Shown in pieces: positions 18,478 through 28,243 of a stretch of 64,000 nucleotides of DNA (position 1 is the stretch's first letter; the number at the start of each line of letters is the position of its first letter). Below the pieces are notes generated by a model. That model saw only the letters and a program-made list of their open reading frames with translations. It had not been told where the DNA came from and made no database searches. Location of the stretch: assembly GCF_003634755.1 (NCBI RefSeq), contig NZ_RBXA01000001.1:1054001-1118000 (forward strand), given 5' to 3'. The position numbers and the translations under genes are program-made. Source of the stretch: Flavobacterium limicola (lineage in GTDB: Bacteria > Bacteroidota > Bacteroidia > Flavobacteriales > Flavobacteriaceae).

Positions 18478-19860
18478 ATGGAAAAAGAGAATATTGCAGT
18501 AGGTCTAGATATTGGGACAACTAAAATAGTTGCCATGATAGGCAAGAAAAATGAATATGGTAAACTAGAAATTTTAGGTGTAGGAAAATCTAAAAGTTTG
18601 GGTGTGGCAAGAGGCGTTGTAAATAACATCACTCAAACCATACAATCAATACAGCAAGCAATACATGAAGCTGAAAATAATTCAGGTTATAAAATAAAAG
18701 ATGTAGTAGTAGGAATTGCGGGTCAACACATCCGCAGTATTCAACATACAGATTATATCAGCAGACATAATCCCGAAGAAGTAATTGGTGGGGATGACAT
18801 TCAGCTTTTGATTGATCAAGTGAATAAATTAGCAATGTTACCGGGTGAAGAAATTATACACGTTTTGCCACAGGAATTCAAAATTGACGGACAATCTGAA
18901 ATTAAAGAGCCTATAGGAATGTATGGCGGACGATTAGAATCTAGTTTTCATGTTGTAGTCGGACAGGCTTCATCGATTCGTAATGTAGGCAGATGTATTC
19001 AAAGTTCCGGAATTGAATTATCTGGATTAACATTGGAACCATTGGCTTCGGCAGATGCCGTTTTGAGTCAGGAAGAAAAAGAAGCTGGTGTTGCATTGAT
19101 TGATATCGGTGGTGGAACGACAGATTTAGCGATTTTCAAAGATGGTATTATTCGGCATACGGCGGTAATTCCTTTTGGAGGAAACGTTATTACGGATGAT
19201 ATTAAAGAAGGGTGTTCAATCATTGAAAAACAGGCAGAATTATTAAAGGTTAAATTTGGATCAGCTTGGCCAGGAGAAAATAAAGACAATGAAATTGTAT
19301 CTATTCCAGGATTAAGAGGCAGAGAACCAAAGGAAATTTCTTTAAAAAATCTTTCTAAAATAATCCATGCTCGTGTTGTGGAGATTGTAGATCAGGTTTT
19401 TACGGAAGTAAAAGCGTATGGTCACGAAGATCCTCGTAAAAAATTAATTGCAGGAATAGTACTTACTGGAGGTGGTGCACAATTAAAACACATCAAGCAG
19501 TTAGTAGAATATATTACAGGAATGGATACTAGAATTGGATATCCTAATGAGCATTTGGCTGGAAATTCAGATGAAGAGATTTCAAGTCCCTTGTACGCTA
19601 CGGCAGTAGGATTAGTAATGAAGAGCATTGAGAATAATTCACAAAGTGCAATACGACTCGATGCTGTTGTGGAACCAAAAGTGGTCGCTTATAGAGCGCC
19701 GGTTATTCAGAGTCCAGTGTATGAGATTCCGGAGAAAGTAGAAGAGGAAGAAGAACAAAATTCGAATGAAAAGCACAATTCTACTGTAAACAGAATTCAA
19801 AGAAATTTCTTTGACCGTTATGTTGATAAGATCAAAGATTTTTTAGATAACGCAGAATAA
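18478..19860 (+). CDS. ftsA: Division protein FtsA
   Basis: Actin-like ATPase that tethers FtsZ to the membrane. The phosphate-binding loop GLDIGTTKIVAMIG, the second loop DIGGGTTDLAIF and the adenosine motif GIVLTGGGAQLKH are all present. The 460-residue chain ends in an amphipathic helix with alternating basic and hydrophobic residues (about 435-460), the expected membrane anchor. It precedes ftsZ by 47 bases. Confidence 0.95.
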   Translation: MEKENIAVGLDIGTTKIVAMIGKKNEYGKLEILGVGKSKSLGVARGVVNNITQTIQSIQQAIHEAENNSGYKIKDVVVGIAGQHIRSIQHTDYISRHNPEEVIGGDDIQLLIDQVNKLAMLPGEEIIHVLPQEFKIDGQSEIKEPIGMYGGRLESSFHVVVGQASSIRNVGRCIQSSGIELSGLTLEPLASADAVLSQEEKEAGVALIDIGGGTTDLAIFKDGIIRHTAVIPFGGNVITDDIKEGCSIIEKQAELLKVKFGSAWPGENKDNEIVSIPGLRGREPKEISLKNLSKIIHARVVEIVDQVFTEVKAYGHEDPRKKLIAGIVLTGGGAQLKHIKQLVEYITGMDTRIGYPNEHLAGNSDEEISSPLYATAVGLVMKSIENNSQSAIRLDAVVEPKVVAYRAPVIQSPVYEIPEKVEEEEEQNSNEKHNSTVNRIQRNFFDRYVDKIKDFLDNAE

Positions 19861-19907
19861 GACAAACACTCACAAGAATTAATAATAAATATCAAAAACC
19901 AAATAAA

Positions 19908-21848
19908 ATGATGAGCAACTCAGAATTTGGAAGTATTTCATTTGATTTACCAAAAAACCAATCAAATGTAATCAAAGTTATTGGTGTAGGTGGAGGCGGA
20001 AGTAACGCTATAAATCACATGTTTAAACAAGGGATTAAAGGCGTAGATTTTATCGTATGTAATACGGATTCTCAAGCTTTACAGAGCAGTTCTGTACCTA
20101 ATAAAATTCAGTTAGGAGTACATTTGACTGAAGGACTTGGTGCCGGAGCTAACCCCGATGTAGGACAGCAATCCGCTATTGAAAGTATTTCCGAAATTGA
20201 AAAAATGTTGGATCGAAATACTAAAATGGTATTCATCACTGCCGGTATGGGCGGAGGAACAGGAACTGGAGCTGCACCAGTAATTGCGCAATTAGCTAAA
20301 GAAAGAGATATTCTTACGGTTGGTATTGTGACATTGCCTTTCTTATTTGAAGGAAAAGTGCGTCAGGAGCAAGCGTTAATTGGTATTGAAAAATTGCGTA
20401 AACAAGTCGATTCTTTAATTGTTATCAACAATAATAAATTAAGAGAAGTGTATGGGAATCTTGGTTTCAAAGCTGGGTTTTCAAAAGCAGATGAAGTTTT
20501 GGCAACAGCCTCAAGAGGAATAGCCGAAGTGATTACGCATCACTATACTCAAAATATCGATTTAAGAGATGCCAAAACAGTATTGTATAATAGCGGAACG
20601 GCTATTATGGGATCTTCTGTTTCTTCAGGCGAAAATAGAGCTAAGGAAGCTATTATTGCTGCTTTAGATTCTCCGTTGTTAAATGATAATAAAATTACTG
20701 GTGCCAAAAACGTATTGTTGCTTATCGTTTCTGGAACTAATGAAATTACAATTGATGAAATTGGAGAAATCAATGATCATATTCAAGTTGAAGCAGGTCA
20801 TAATGCAAATATTATCATGGGGGTTGGTGAAGACGAATCACTTGGAGATGCTATTGCAGTGACTATTATCGCTACCGGTTTTGATATTGAACAACAAAAT
20901 GAAATCGTAAATACAGAACCAAAAAAAATTATACACACGCTAGAAGATGAGCAAAGAAGTGTTCATAATCTAACCAACAGAACTGTTGCTGCGTTTGATT
21001 TGAATACAGAATCGCCAGCTGATAATTCAAACGAAAGAATAGTTTTCGATTTGTTGGAAGATACGGTAGTTGCTCCAGAACCAGTAGTTACAGCACCTGC
21101 ACCAACAATCAACAAGGAAGAATTGATGGTAATGTCTGAATTTATTAAAAATTTAGACGTGACTTTTGAAATTGTTTCTCCTATTACTGATATTGATTTT
21201 ACCATTTCATCGCCAGTGGCAGAAGTAAAAGCAGTACAGCCTAAAGTTGTAGAGAGACAAGAACAAACTACTTTCTCTTTTGATTTGCCACTTTTCAAAG
21301 CTGAACCAGTAGCGCAAGTTGAAGAAAACAAAGTGATGTTTGAATTGACGAATGAAACTCGTGATATCAAAGTAAATGAAGCCGTTCAATTTGTTCCCGT
21401 AACAGAATTGACGGATAATGGAATCATCAAATATTCTCTAGAAGAATATATGGAAGAAGAGCCAGAATTTATGGCAAAGCCAGTTGCAAAAATGCCAGAA
21501 GTTGTTGTGCCGGCGGAATTGAACATCACCATGAAACAAGTGGAAACTTCGGTTAACACTACTGTAGATTTTGATGCAATATCTCCTATGGAAATGACTA
21601 TCGAAGAATCATTGCGAATGAAAGCGGATGAAAGAAGAAAAAAATTAAAAGAATTCAATTATAAGTTTCATAACAATGTCTCTAAAATTGATGAGTATGA
21701 AAAAGAACCAGCTTACAAAAGATTAGGAATAGACATTTCAAATAGTCAGACGAATAATACAAATTCAAGAATTTCTGTAGGAACAGATAGTAATAATGAT
21801 TTGCAGTTGCGTTCAAACAACTCCTATTTACACGATAACGTAGATTAA
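19908..21848 (+). CDS. ftsZ: Division GTPase FtsZ with long C-terminal tail
   Basis: Tubulin-like GTPase that forms the division ring. The GTPase core (about residues 15-330) has VGGGGSNA and the tubulin signature GGGTGTG (115-121), plus the NNNKLREVYGN segment. At 646 residues it is far longer than the roughly 390 of E. coli because of a linker of about 260 residues rich in Pro, Val, Glu and Thr, a Bacteroidota trait. A conserved basic helix near 560-610 ending in AYKRLGIDIS may act as the terminal protein-binding motif. Confidence 0.96.
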   Translation: MMSNSEFGSISFDLPKNQSNVIKVIGVGGGGSNAINHMFKQGIKGVDFIVCNTDSQALQSSSVPNKIQLGVHLTEGLGAGANPDVGQQSAIESISEIEKMLDRNTKMVFITAGMGGGTGTGAAPVIAQLAKERDILTVGIVTLPFLFEGKVRQEQALIGIEKLRKQVDSLIVINNNKLREVYGNLGFKAGFSKADEVLATASRGIAEVITHHYTQNIDLRDAKTVLYNSGTAIMGSSVSSGENRAKEAIIAALDSPLLNDNKITGAKNVLLLIVSGTNEITIDEIGEINDHIQVEAGHNANIIMGVGEDESLGDAIAVTIIATGFDIEQQNEIVNTEPKKIIHTLEDEQRSVHNLTNRTVAAFDLNTESPADNSNERIVFDLLEDTVVAPEPVVTAPAPTINKEELMVMSEFIKNLDVTFEIVSPITDIDFTISSPVAEVKAVQPKVVERQEQTTFSFDLPLFKAEPVAQVEENKVMFELTNETRDIKVNEAVQFVPVTELTDNGIIKYSLEEYMEEEPEFMAKPVAKMPEVVVPAELNITMKQVETSVNTTVDFDAISPMEMTIEESLRMKADERRKKLKEFNYKFHNNVSKIDEYEKEPAYKRLGIDISNSQTNNTNSRISVGTDSNNDLQLRSNNSYLHDNVD

Positions 21849-21868
21849 CGAACGCAGACCAAAAGGAG

Positions 21869-21907
21869 TAGCCCGAAAATTATATTTAATTTTCGGGCTA
21901 TTTTTTG
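21869..21907 (+). terminator. Rho-independent terminator of the dcw operon
   Basis: Twelve-base perfect stem TAGCCCGAAAAT with its complement, an eight-base loop and a T-run, 20 bases after the ftsZ stop. Confidence 0.9.
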
Positions 21908-21989
21908 CCATTGCAAGGAATTTCGGTAACTATCGACAAGACCAAGCAATCTGTTGTTGTAAATCCGAGTAAAATTCTTTAAATTTGTC

Positions 21990-22135
21990 GGGCCTTAATC
22001 CAGCTGTTGTTTCAAGCTTTTTCTCGAAAATGTGTTTTTTATAAGGCCTTAAAAGAGCTTCCTTTGGTCGCTTTTTAAGTCCAATAAAAAACACATTTTC
22101 TCCTAAAAAGGCTTTTTACTGCCATCTGGGGCAAA
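21990..22135. repeat. Large imperfect palindrome (structured intergenic element)
   Basis: Two arms form a perfect 17-base-pair stem (22026-22042 with 22084-22100). Inside it is a second stem (22048-22058 with 22070-22079, one bulge) closing on a short loop that contains TTCCTTTGGTC. Outside it AAGCTTTTT (22014-22022) and AAAAAGGCTT (22105-22114) extend the pairing, and CCAG/CTGG continue it. There is no reading frame. It could be a structured RNA, a REP-like repeat or a mobile-element relic. It fills most of the 361-base ftsZ-yqeY gap. Confidence 0.65.
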
Positions 22136-22209
22136 AAATCGTTTTCAAAAGTAGCATTTCAACAATCGATTAGTCAAATAATTGATTAACCAAATTAACA
22201 ATAAAGAAT

Positions 22210-22659
22210 ATGAGTTTATCAGTACAAATCATGGACGAAATGAAAACCGCCATGAGAGCCAAAGATACCGTTGCATTAGAAGCTTTAAGAGCTATTAAAT
22301 CTGAAATCCTATTAGCTCAGACAGCTACAGGTTCAAAAGAAGAAATAACAGAAGATGACGAGGTAAAATTGCTGCAAAGACTAGTAAAAACTCGTAAGGA
22401 AAGCGCTAGAATTTTTACGGAGCAAAACCGTTTGGATTTAGCTGAACCAGAATTGGCTCAAATAGCAGTAATTGAAAAATTCTTGCCGGTACAACTAAGC
22501 GAAGCAGAAGTAGAAGCAGTGATTGCAAAAATCATTGCAGAAACTGGAGCATCAGGAATTGCGTCAATGGGAAAAGTAATGGGATTAGCTGCTGCACAAT
22601 TAGGCGGAACTGCCGAAGGAAAAACAATTTCTACAATAGTTAAAAAACTATTGACATAA
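22210..22659 (+). CDS. GatB/YqeY domain protein
   Basis: A 149-residue protein of the YqeY family, related to the C-terminal tRNA-binding tail of the GatB amidotransferase subunit. It begins with a helical segment (MDEMKTAMRAKDTVALEALR) and has the family motifs KTRKESARIF, the EFLPVQLSE-like stretch and GKVMGLAAAQLGG. It probably binds tRNA, but no precise function is established for stand-alone YqeY. It stands alone between the palindrome and the tRNA gene. Confidence 0.9.
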   Translation: MSLSVQIMDEMKTAMRAKDTVALEALRAIKSEILLAQTATGSKEEITEDDEVKLLQRLVKTRKESARIFTEQNRLDLAEPELAQIAVIEKFLPVQLSEAEVEAVIAKIIAETGASGIASMGKVMGLAAAQLGGTAEGKTISTIVKKLLT

Positions 22660-22725
22660 ATTAGATTTTAGATTATTTGATATTTGGACTCTTCCAACAA
22701 TCTAAAAATCTAGTAATCTGAAATT

Positions 22726-22799
22726 GGCTGCGTAGTTCAACTGGATAGAATATCAGATTTCGACTCTGAGGGTTGCAGGTTCGAACCCTGTCGCGGCCA
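22726..22799 (+). tRNA. tRNA-Arg (anticodon TCG)
   Basis: A full 74-base cloverleaf can be folded by eye: acceptor stem GGCTGCG/CGCGGCC with one G-T pair, D stem GTTC/GAAT, anticodon stem TCAGA/TCTGA with loop TTTCGAC (anticodon 22760-22762), and T stem GCAGG/CCTGT with loop TTCGAAC. The discriminator base is A. The CCA end is not encoded. It would decode CGA and probably other CGN arginine codons. Confidence 0.95.
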
Positions 22800-22812
22800 C
22801 AAATACAAACAG

Positions 22813-22865
22813 AAATGCTTCAAAAAAATCAAGTTTCCTTGAAATTATTTTGAAGCATTTTTCAT
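22813..22865 (+). terminator. Terminator after tRNA-Arg
   Basis: AAATGCTTCAAAA pairs with TTTTGAAGCATTT, with an inner CAAG/CTTG hairpin and a downstream T-run. It lies just after the tRNA and 19 bases before the next ORF. Confidence 0.75.
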
Positions 22866-22883
22866 TTTAAAACGTTATAAAAC

Positions 22884-23684
22884 ATGTCTCTTCAACTTTT
22901 TATTTCGATACTTTTTGGGACATTATTTCTCCTGCTTTTAATTTTTAGAATAGTGGAGCCAGCTTATATTTTATTGTTTAATAAGCCGCTTTACATTCAT
23001 TGGTATCCTTTTTCTAAGAAATTGAAACCCAGTCAACGTCAAATTTTAGTAAATGATTTTCCATTTTATAACAGGCTTTCTCCAAAAAGAAAAATGTATT
23101 TTGAACATCGGGTGAAGGAGTTTATTGCGAACTATCAGTTCGTAGGCAAGGATATTGTTATTACGGAACAAATGCAAATGCTTATTGCGGGAACCTATAT
23201 AATGTTAACTTTCGGGATGCGTAATTATCTTGTCCGTTTGTTCAATAAAATAATAATTTATCCGTCTAGTTATTTTTCCACAGTGAATAAAGCGTATCAC
23301 AAAGGAGAATTTAATCCTAAAATGAAAGCAATCGTTTTTTCATGGGAAGATTTTTTATTAGGACATGCGACTTCAAATGATAATGTTAATCTGGGTTTAC
23401 ATGAGTTTTCGCATGTGTTGCATTTCCATTGTTTAAAAAGTAATGATCCAAGCGCCATTGTATTTTTTGATGCGTTTAATGAAGTTATAAAATATTATAG
23501 CGATCCAGTTTTGAATAAGGAGTTAACTCGAACAGATTATTTTAGATTGTATGCGTATGAAAATCAATTCGAATTTTTATCGGTAATTCTGGAGCATTTC
23601 TTTGAGACGCCTCATGTTTTTAAAATTTTGCATCCTGAATTGTATGCCCACGTAGCGGCCATGATTAATTTCAAAGACGAATAA
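22884..23684 (+). CDS. MtfA-like zinc metallopeptidase, membrane-anchored
   Basis: 266 residues with one N-terminal membrane helix (about 3-25) followed by a domain of the MtfA/M90 type. The zinc site HEFSHVLH gives the HExxH ligands and catalytic glutamate, and the downstream stretch with YAYENQFEFLSVILEHFFE supplies the likely third ligand. E. coli MtfA is a peptidase that also binds the regulator Mlc; no Mlc is seen here, so only peptidase activity is inferred. Confidence 0.85.
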   Translation: MSLQLFISILFGTLFLLLLIFRIVEPAYILLFNKPLYIHWYPFSKKLKPSQRQILVNDFPFYNRLSPKRKMYFEHRVKEFIANYQFVGKDIVITEQMQMLIAGTYIMLTFGMRNYLVRLFNKIIIYPSSYFSTVNKAYHKGEFNPKMKAIVFSWEDFLLGHATSNDNVNLGLHEFSHVLHFHCLKSNDPSAIVFFDAFNEVIKYYSDPVLNKELTRTDYFRLYAYENQFEFLSVILEHFFETPHVFKILHPELYAHVAAMINFKDE

Positions 23685-23690
23685 TTGAAT

Positions 23691-23719
23691 AAAAAATGAC
23701 GCTTAAAGCGCCATTTTTT
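23691..23719. terminator. Bidirectional terminator
   Basis: AAAAAATGaCGCT pairs with AGCGcCATTTTTT around a three-base loop. It sits between the convergent peptidase gene and rpe. Confidence 0.75.
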
Positions 23720-23720
23720 A

Positions 23721-24383
23721 TTAGAAGTTTGTGAGTTTCTTTAAATCTTGTATCGTTTGTGTTGGATTTTCTGCTTTGAAAACAAAGCTTCCCGCCACCA
23801 GAACATCAGCTCCGGCTTCCACTAATTGTTTTGCGTTTTTATTGGTTACACCACCGTCAATTTCAATGATTGTAGTTGCTCCTTTTTTAATTATTAAAGC
23901 TTTTAACTTCTCAATTTTAGCATAGGTGTTTTCTATAAAAGATTGTCCTCCAAAACCTGGATTCACACTCATGATACACACTAAATCAATATCATTGATT
24001 ACATCTTCCAGTAAATCAATATTTGTATGTGGATTAATGGCAACTCCAGCTTTCATTCCTTCGGCTTTGATGGCTTGAAGTGTTCTGTGAAGGTGTGTAC
24101 AAGCTTCATAATGTACACTCAGTATATTTGCGCCTAACTCGGCAAAAGTTTTAATGTAACGGTCTGGATCGATAATCATCAAGTGAACATCAATTGTTTT
24201 TTTGGCATGGCGGTTAATGGCTTCCAAAACCGGCATTCCATAAGAAATGTTTGGAACAAAAACGCCATCCATGATGTCGATATGAAACCAGTCGGCTTCA
24301 CTGTTGTTAATCATTTCGATGTCGCGTTGTAGATTACCAAAATCGGCAGCAAGCACTGATGGTGCAATAAGTGTATTCTTCAT
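23721..24383 (-). CDS. rpe: Ribulose-phosphate 3-epimerase
   Basis: Interconverts ribulose 5-phosphate and xylulose 5-phosphate in the pentose phosphate pathway. The 220-residue TIM barrel begins IAPSVLAADF, has the metal and acid-base motifs HIDIMDGVFVPNI and VHLMI, VNPGFGGQSF, and the phosphate-binding EIDGGVTNKNA and VAGSFVF. The length is standard. The gene is transcribed alone. Confidence 0.96.
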   Translation of the reverse strand: MKNTLIAPSVLAADFGNLQRDIEMINNSEADWFHIDIMDGVFVPNISYGMPVLEAINRHAKKTIDVHLMIIDPDRYIKTFAELGANILSVHYEACTHLHRTLQAIKAEGMKAGVAINPHTNIDLLEDVINDIDLVCIMSVNPGFGGQSFIENTYAKIEKLKALIIKKGATTIIEIDGGVTNKNAKQLVEAGADVLVAGSFVFKAENPTQTIQDLKKLTNF

Positions 24384-24442
24384 TGTGTAGTTGTTGTGTA
24401 GAGATGCACTGCGGTGTTTCTTTACAGATTGTGTTGTTTGTG

Positions 24443-24450
24443 CAAAAGTA
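24443..24450 (-). promoter_or_regulatory. -7 promoter element for rpe
   Basis: The minus strand reads TACTTTTG followed by C, matching TAnnTTTG, 60 bases before the rpe ATG. Confidence 0.5.
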
Positions 24451-24514
24451 GTTTTTTTGCAGCAATTGGAGAAAGTTTTTTATAGATTCAATTAGTGAAT
24501 TATCCTGTGATTTG

Positions 24515-24605
24515 CGTAAAGGATAGAGGCGGTATCCTCGAAGTGTAACGGAGAGATAAAGCCGAAAGCCTGACCCGTAGTTTTTACGGAGGGTTACGCC
24601 CAAAT
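24515..24605 (+). ncRNA. Possible structured RNA or repeat element, Flavo-1-like
   Basis: AGGATA (24520-24525) pairs with TATCCT (24533-24538) around GAGGCGG. GTAAC (24545-24549) pairs with GTTAC (24593-24597), enclosing the sequence GAGATAAAGCCGAAAGCC and an inner CCGTA/TACGG hairpin (24575-24589). The conserved-looking blocks remind me of an element that recurs between flavobacterial genes, perhaps the Flavo-1 RNA family, but this is from memory. No protein-coding potential is seen. It lies upstream of rpe on the opposite strand. Confidence 0.45.
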
Positions 24606-24689
24606 GATTTTAAGCTGTGAAATAAATCAGAGAAATGTGAAATGATTAAAAAAGTGGGAGAATCTGAAATGAATTCAGATTAAAAAACA

Positions 24690-24714
24690 AAACTCCGGTA
24701 ATCAGCCGGAGTTT
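24690..24714 (-). terminator. Terminator for the sigma factor gene
   Basis: AAACTCCGG pairs with CCGGAGTTT; on the minus strand it is followed by TTGTTTTTTAA. It lies about 120 bases beyond the rpoD stop. Confidence 0.8.
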
Positions 24715-24776
24715 CAATCATCAATCAAAAAACGAACAGTTAATCAGACCGTCGTTACTTATTAGTCGAAAGCCGA

Positions 24777-24820
24777 AAGTCAAAAATCATACTGTTGTTG
24801 GACGATATGATTTTTGACTT
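24777..24820. repeat. Fifteen-base perfect inverted repeat after rpoD
   Basis: AAGTCAAAAATCATA at 24777-24791 is exactly complementary to 24806-24820 across a 14-base loop. It lies 17 bases beyond the rpoD stop. No T-run follows on the minus strand, so it is more likely a transcript-stabilising 3' hairpin than a terminator. Confidence 0.6.
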
Positions 24821-24837
24821 TGTAGCATTTGACTGTA

Positions 24838-25701
24838 TTATCCTAAATAGGTTTTTAGTATTTTACTTCTAGAAGTGTGTTTTAATCTGCGGATTGCCTT
24901 TTCCTTGATTTGACGTACACGCTCACGAGTTAGGTCGAAAGTTTCCCCGATTTCCTCTAATGTCATTGGGTGTTGATCGCCAAGACCAAAGTATAAACGA
25001 ACTACATCAGCTTCTCTTGGAGTTAATGTTTCCAATGAACGCTCGATTTCGGTACGCAATGATTCGTGGATTAATTCTCTGTCTGGATTTGGAGATTCGC
25101 CTGAACGTAAAACGTCATAAAGGTTAGAATCTTCTCCTTCAACAAGAGGTGCATCCATTGATAAGTGACGACCAGAGTTTTTCATACTCTCTTTAACGTC
25201 ATTTACGGTCATGTCCAGTTCTTTTGCAATTTCCTCAGCAGATGGTGGACGCTCGTTAGATTGCTCCAATAAAGCGTACATTTTGTTGATTTTATTGATA
25301 GAACCAATTTTGTTCAAAGGCAAACGAACGATACGAGATTGTTCAGCCAAAGCTTGTAATATAGATTGACGAATCCACCAAACGGCATACGAGATGAATT
25401 TGAAACCACGTGTTTCATCAAAACGTTGTGCTGCTTTTATCAATCCTAAATTTCCTTCGTTAATCAAATCGGGAAGTGTTAACCCTTGATTTTGGTATTG
25501 TTTTGCCACCGAAACCACGAAACGTAAATTGGCTTTTGTCAATTTCTCTAATGCTTTCTGGTCACCAGCTTTAATCTTTTGTGCTAATTCTACTTCTTCG
25601 TCAGCGGTAATAAGGTCAACTTTTCCAATTTCTTGTAAATACTTGTCTAATGATGCAGTTTCACGATTTGTTACCTGCTTGGTGATTTTAAGTTGTCTCA
25701 T
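24838..25701 (-). CDS. rpoD: Primary sigma factor, RpoD/SigA family (short Bacteroidota form)
   Basis: The housekeeping sigma subunit of RNA polymerase. At 287 residues it lacks region 1.1 and the long non-conserved insert of the E. coli protein, as usual in Bacteroidota. Region 1.2 is seen in [14 protein letters not shown], region 2 in [13 protein letters not shown] and [21 protein letters not shown], region 3 in [16 protein letters not shown], and the region 4 helix-turn-helix in [19 protein letters not shown] purine-rich GAGGAGA precedes the ATG by 11 bases, stronger than most ribosome sites in this window. This factor should read the TAnnTTTG promoters. Confidence 0.95.
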   Translation of the reverse strand: MRQLKITKQVTNRETASLDKYLQEIGKVDLITADEEVELAQKIKAGDQKALEKLTKANLRFVVSVAKQYQNQGLTLPDLINEGNLGLIKAAQRFDETRGFKFISYAVWWIRQSILQALAEQSRIVRLPLNKIGSINKINKMYALLEQSNERPPSAEEIAKELDMTVNDVKESMKNSGRHLSMDAPLVEGEDSNLYDVLRSGESPNPDRELIHESLRTEIERSLETLTPREADVVRLYFGLGDQHPMTLEEIGETFDLTRERVRQIKEKAIRRLKHTSRSKILKTYLG

Positions 25702-25797
25702 GTTTTTGTCTCCTCAATTTTTAAGTGTACAAATGATTATACGTATGGAGTTTCAGAAAAGTTACAATTGTTTTTAAAATAAAGTAAATAAAAACAA

Positions 25798-25829
25798 AAA
25801 TCCCGTTTCAAATTCATGAAACGGGATTT
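25798..25829 (-). terminator. Terminator of pnp
   Basis: Thirteen-base perfect stem AAATCCCGTTTCA with its complement around a six-base loop; the minus strand continues TTGTTTTTATTT. It is 36 bases beyond the pnp stop. Confidence 0.85.
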
Positions 25830-25864
25830 CCTATAAATAAACCTTTAGTAAACTTAAGATCTGA

Positions 25865-28006
25865 TTACTCTTTTCTTTCCTCACGTGGAGGTCTTGGCAT
25901 AAGTGCTTTTCTTGACACTTTTTCTTTTCTGGTTTTTGGATCCAATCCTAAGTATTTTACTTCGAATACATCACCCATTTTTACTACATCAGAAACATTT
26001 TCAGTACGTTCCCAAGCCAATTCAGATACGTGTAATAAAACTTCGTTTCCTGGAGCGGCAGTGTATTCTACAACTGCACCAAAATCTAGCATTTTGATTA
26101 CTTTTACTTCATAAGACTCATTCATTTGAGGCTTGAAAGTGATTGATTTAATTTTAGCTAATACCGCTTCTATTCCAGCAGGATCTGTTCCTAAAATTTC
26201 AATAACTCCTTCTTCAGTAGTTGGATCTTCATTGATAACAATTGTAGTTCCTGTAGTTTTTTGTAATTCTTGAATCACTTTTCCACCAGGTCCGATCAAT
26301 GCTCCAATAAACGAATTAGGAATTCTTCTTGTAATGATTTTTGGAGCATACGCTTTAACATCTGCTTTTGGCTCCGCTAAAGTTTCGATTAATTTTCCAA
26401 GAATATGCAAACGACCGTCACGAGCTTGCGCCAATGCTGCTTCCATAATCTCATATTTCAATCCGTCAATCTTGATATCCATTTGACAAGCTGTAATTCC
26501 TACAGAAGTTCCCGTTACTTTGAAATCCATATCTCCCAAGTGATCTTCATCACCAAGAATGTCAGACAATACAGCAAAACGTTCTCCATCAGTAATTAAT
26601 CCCATTGCAATTCCAGAAACTGGACGAATCATTTGGATACCAGCATCCATAAGTGCTAATGTTCCAGCACAAACGGTAGCCATAGAAGATGAACCGTTAG
26701 ATTCTAAAACTTCAGATACTACACGAATTGTATACGGACAATCAGCAGGAATCATGTTTTTCAACGCTCTTTGAGCTAAGTTTCCGTGACCTACTTCTCT
26801 TCTTGAAGTTCCTCTTAAAGGACGAGCTTCACCAGTTGAGAAAGGAGGGAAGTTATAATGTAAGTAGAATTTTTCTTCACCTTGTTCTGATGGAGAGTCA
26901 ATTTGGTTTGCTTCTCTAGAGGTTCCTAAAGTTGCTGTTGCCAATGCTTGTGTTTCTCCACGTGTAAACAATGCTGATCCGTGAACCGATGGTAAATAAT
27001 CTACTTCACTCCAGATTGGTCTGATTTCGGTAGTTTTTCTTCCGTCTAAACGTGTTCCTAAATCTAGGGTTACGTTACGAACTGCTTCTTTGTTAGTTTT
27101 GTAAAAATACTTAGAAACTAAATCGCCATTTGCGGCTAATTCTTCTTCTGTAAATAAAGCTTTTACTTCTTCTTTTACTTCTGCAAATGAAGCGGTACGT
27201 TCTTGTTTTGAAGAACCTTTGCTTGCAATAGCATAAATTTTATCGTAAGATGCGTCTTTTACTTTTGCATAAATAGTCTCATCTTCTCTTTCGCCTTCAT
27301 AGGTACGAACTTCTTTTTTTCCAAAAGCAGCTTGCAAACGTAGTTGAGCAGCAATTTGATTTTTAATATGTTCGTGTGCAAATTTAATTGCTTCTAACAT
27401 TTCTGCTTCTGAAATTTCTTTCATTTCACCTTCTACCATCGCGATAGAATCCATTGAAGCTCCAATCATCATATCGATATCAGATAAAGCTAATTGTGCG
27501 CGACTTGGATTGATGATGAATTTACCATCAATTCTTCCAACTCTAGCTTCAGAAATTAAAGTTTCGAAAGGAATGTCAGATAAAGCTAATGCTGCAGAAG
27601 CGGCTAAACCTGCTAACGCATCTGGCATTACATCTTCATCATAAGACATTAATTGAATCATAACTTGCACTTCTGCGTGATAATCATCTGGGAAAAGAGG
27701 GCGCAAAACGCGGTCAACTAATCTCATTGTTAGTACTTCGTTATCACTTGGACGCGCTTCTCTTTTGAAGAAACCACCAGGAAAACGTCCTGCTGCAGCA
27801 AATTTTTCACGATAATCTACCGTAAGTGGTAAAAAGTCGATACCTGGACTTGCTTTTCTTGAAGATACAACTGTTCCTAAAATAACAGTTTTACCTATTC
27901 TTACTACTACAGATCCATCCGCTTGTTTGGCTAAACGACCTGTCTCGATTGTGATGTTTCTGCCATCACCTAAATCGATACTTTCTACAAATAATTGTGG
28001 AATCAT
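25865..28006 (-). CDS. pnp: Polynucleotide phosphorylase
   Basis: 3'-5' exoribonuclease that degrades RNA phosphorolytically and can add tails. The 713 residues hold two RNase PH-like domains (motifs [22 protein letters not shown] and [20 protein letters not shown] region, with the catalytic [17 protein letters not shown] stretch), then a KH domain ([16 protein letters not shown]) and an S1 domain ([12 protein letters not shown]). It lies downstream of rpsO on the same strand, the usual arrangement in bacteria. Confidence 0.96.
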   Translation of the reverse strand: MIPQLFVESIDLGDGRNITIETGRLAKQADGSVVVRIGKTVILGTVVSSRKASPGIDFLPLTVDYREKFAAAGRFPGGFFKREARPSDNEVLTMRLVDRVLRPLFPDDYHAEVQVMIQLMSYDEDVMPDALAGLAASAALALSDIPFETLISEARVGRIDGKFIINPSRAQLALSDIDMMIGASMDSIAMVEGEMKEISEAEMLEAIKFAHEHIKNQIAAQLRLQAAFGKKEVRTYEGEREDETIYAKVKDASYDKIYAIASKGSSKQERTASFAEVKEEVKALFTEEELAANGDLVSKYFYKTNKEAVRNVTLDLGTRLDGRKTTEIRPIWSEVDYLPSVHGSALFTRGETQALATATLGTSREANQIDSPSEQGEEKFYLHYNFPPFSTGEARPLRGTSRREVGHGNLAQRALKNMIPADCPYTIRVVSEVLESNGSSSMATVCAGTLALMDAGIQMIRPVSGIAMGLITDGERFAVLSDILGDEDHLGDMDFKVTGTSVGITACQMDIKIDGLKYEIMEAALAQARDGRLHILGKLIETLAEPKADVKAYAPKIITRRIPNSFIGALIGPGGKVIQELQKTTGTTIVINEDPTTEEGVIEILGTDPAGIEAVLAKIKSITFKPQMNESYEVKVIKMLDFGAVVEYTAAPGNEVLLHVSELAWERTENVSDVVKMGDVFEVKYLGLDPKTRKEKVSRKALMPRPPREERKE

Positions 28007-28210
28007 AAATTTAATTTATTAGTTAAACATGGGTTCTAGTTGTGTTGTAGTTGTTGTTTTGCGTAGTTAATGCCTAAAACCCAATGAAAAACCAAACTTT
28101 TTTTATTCATCCGTACTAATTTAGTACAGACTTTATGGTGTAGTCTTGATTCTAATCCTTTTTGTGTCAGGACCAAAATAGAACCTTTAGACTTTAAATT
28201 GTAAAATAAA

Positions 28211-28236
28211 AAAAGAGGCACTTTCGCACCTCTTTT
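28211..28236 (-). terminator. Terminator after rpsO
   Basis: AAAAGAGG pairs with CCTCTTTT across a short loop, and the minus strand continues TTTTATTTTA. It lies just beyond the rpsO stop and would separate rpsO from pnp unless read through. Confidence 0.7.
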
Positions 28237-28243
28237 ATATTGA

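Noticed and set aside
20963..21370. Minus-strand frame of 135 codons opposite the ftsZ tail
   Set aside because: Shadow of the repetitive Pro/Val/Glu linker of FtsZ.
28036..28221. Minus-strand frame of 61 codons between pnp and rpsO
   Set aside because: No recognisable domain, overlaps the rpsO terminator, and has no promoter or ribosome site; it looks like chance in an untranslated region.
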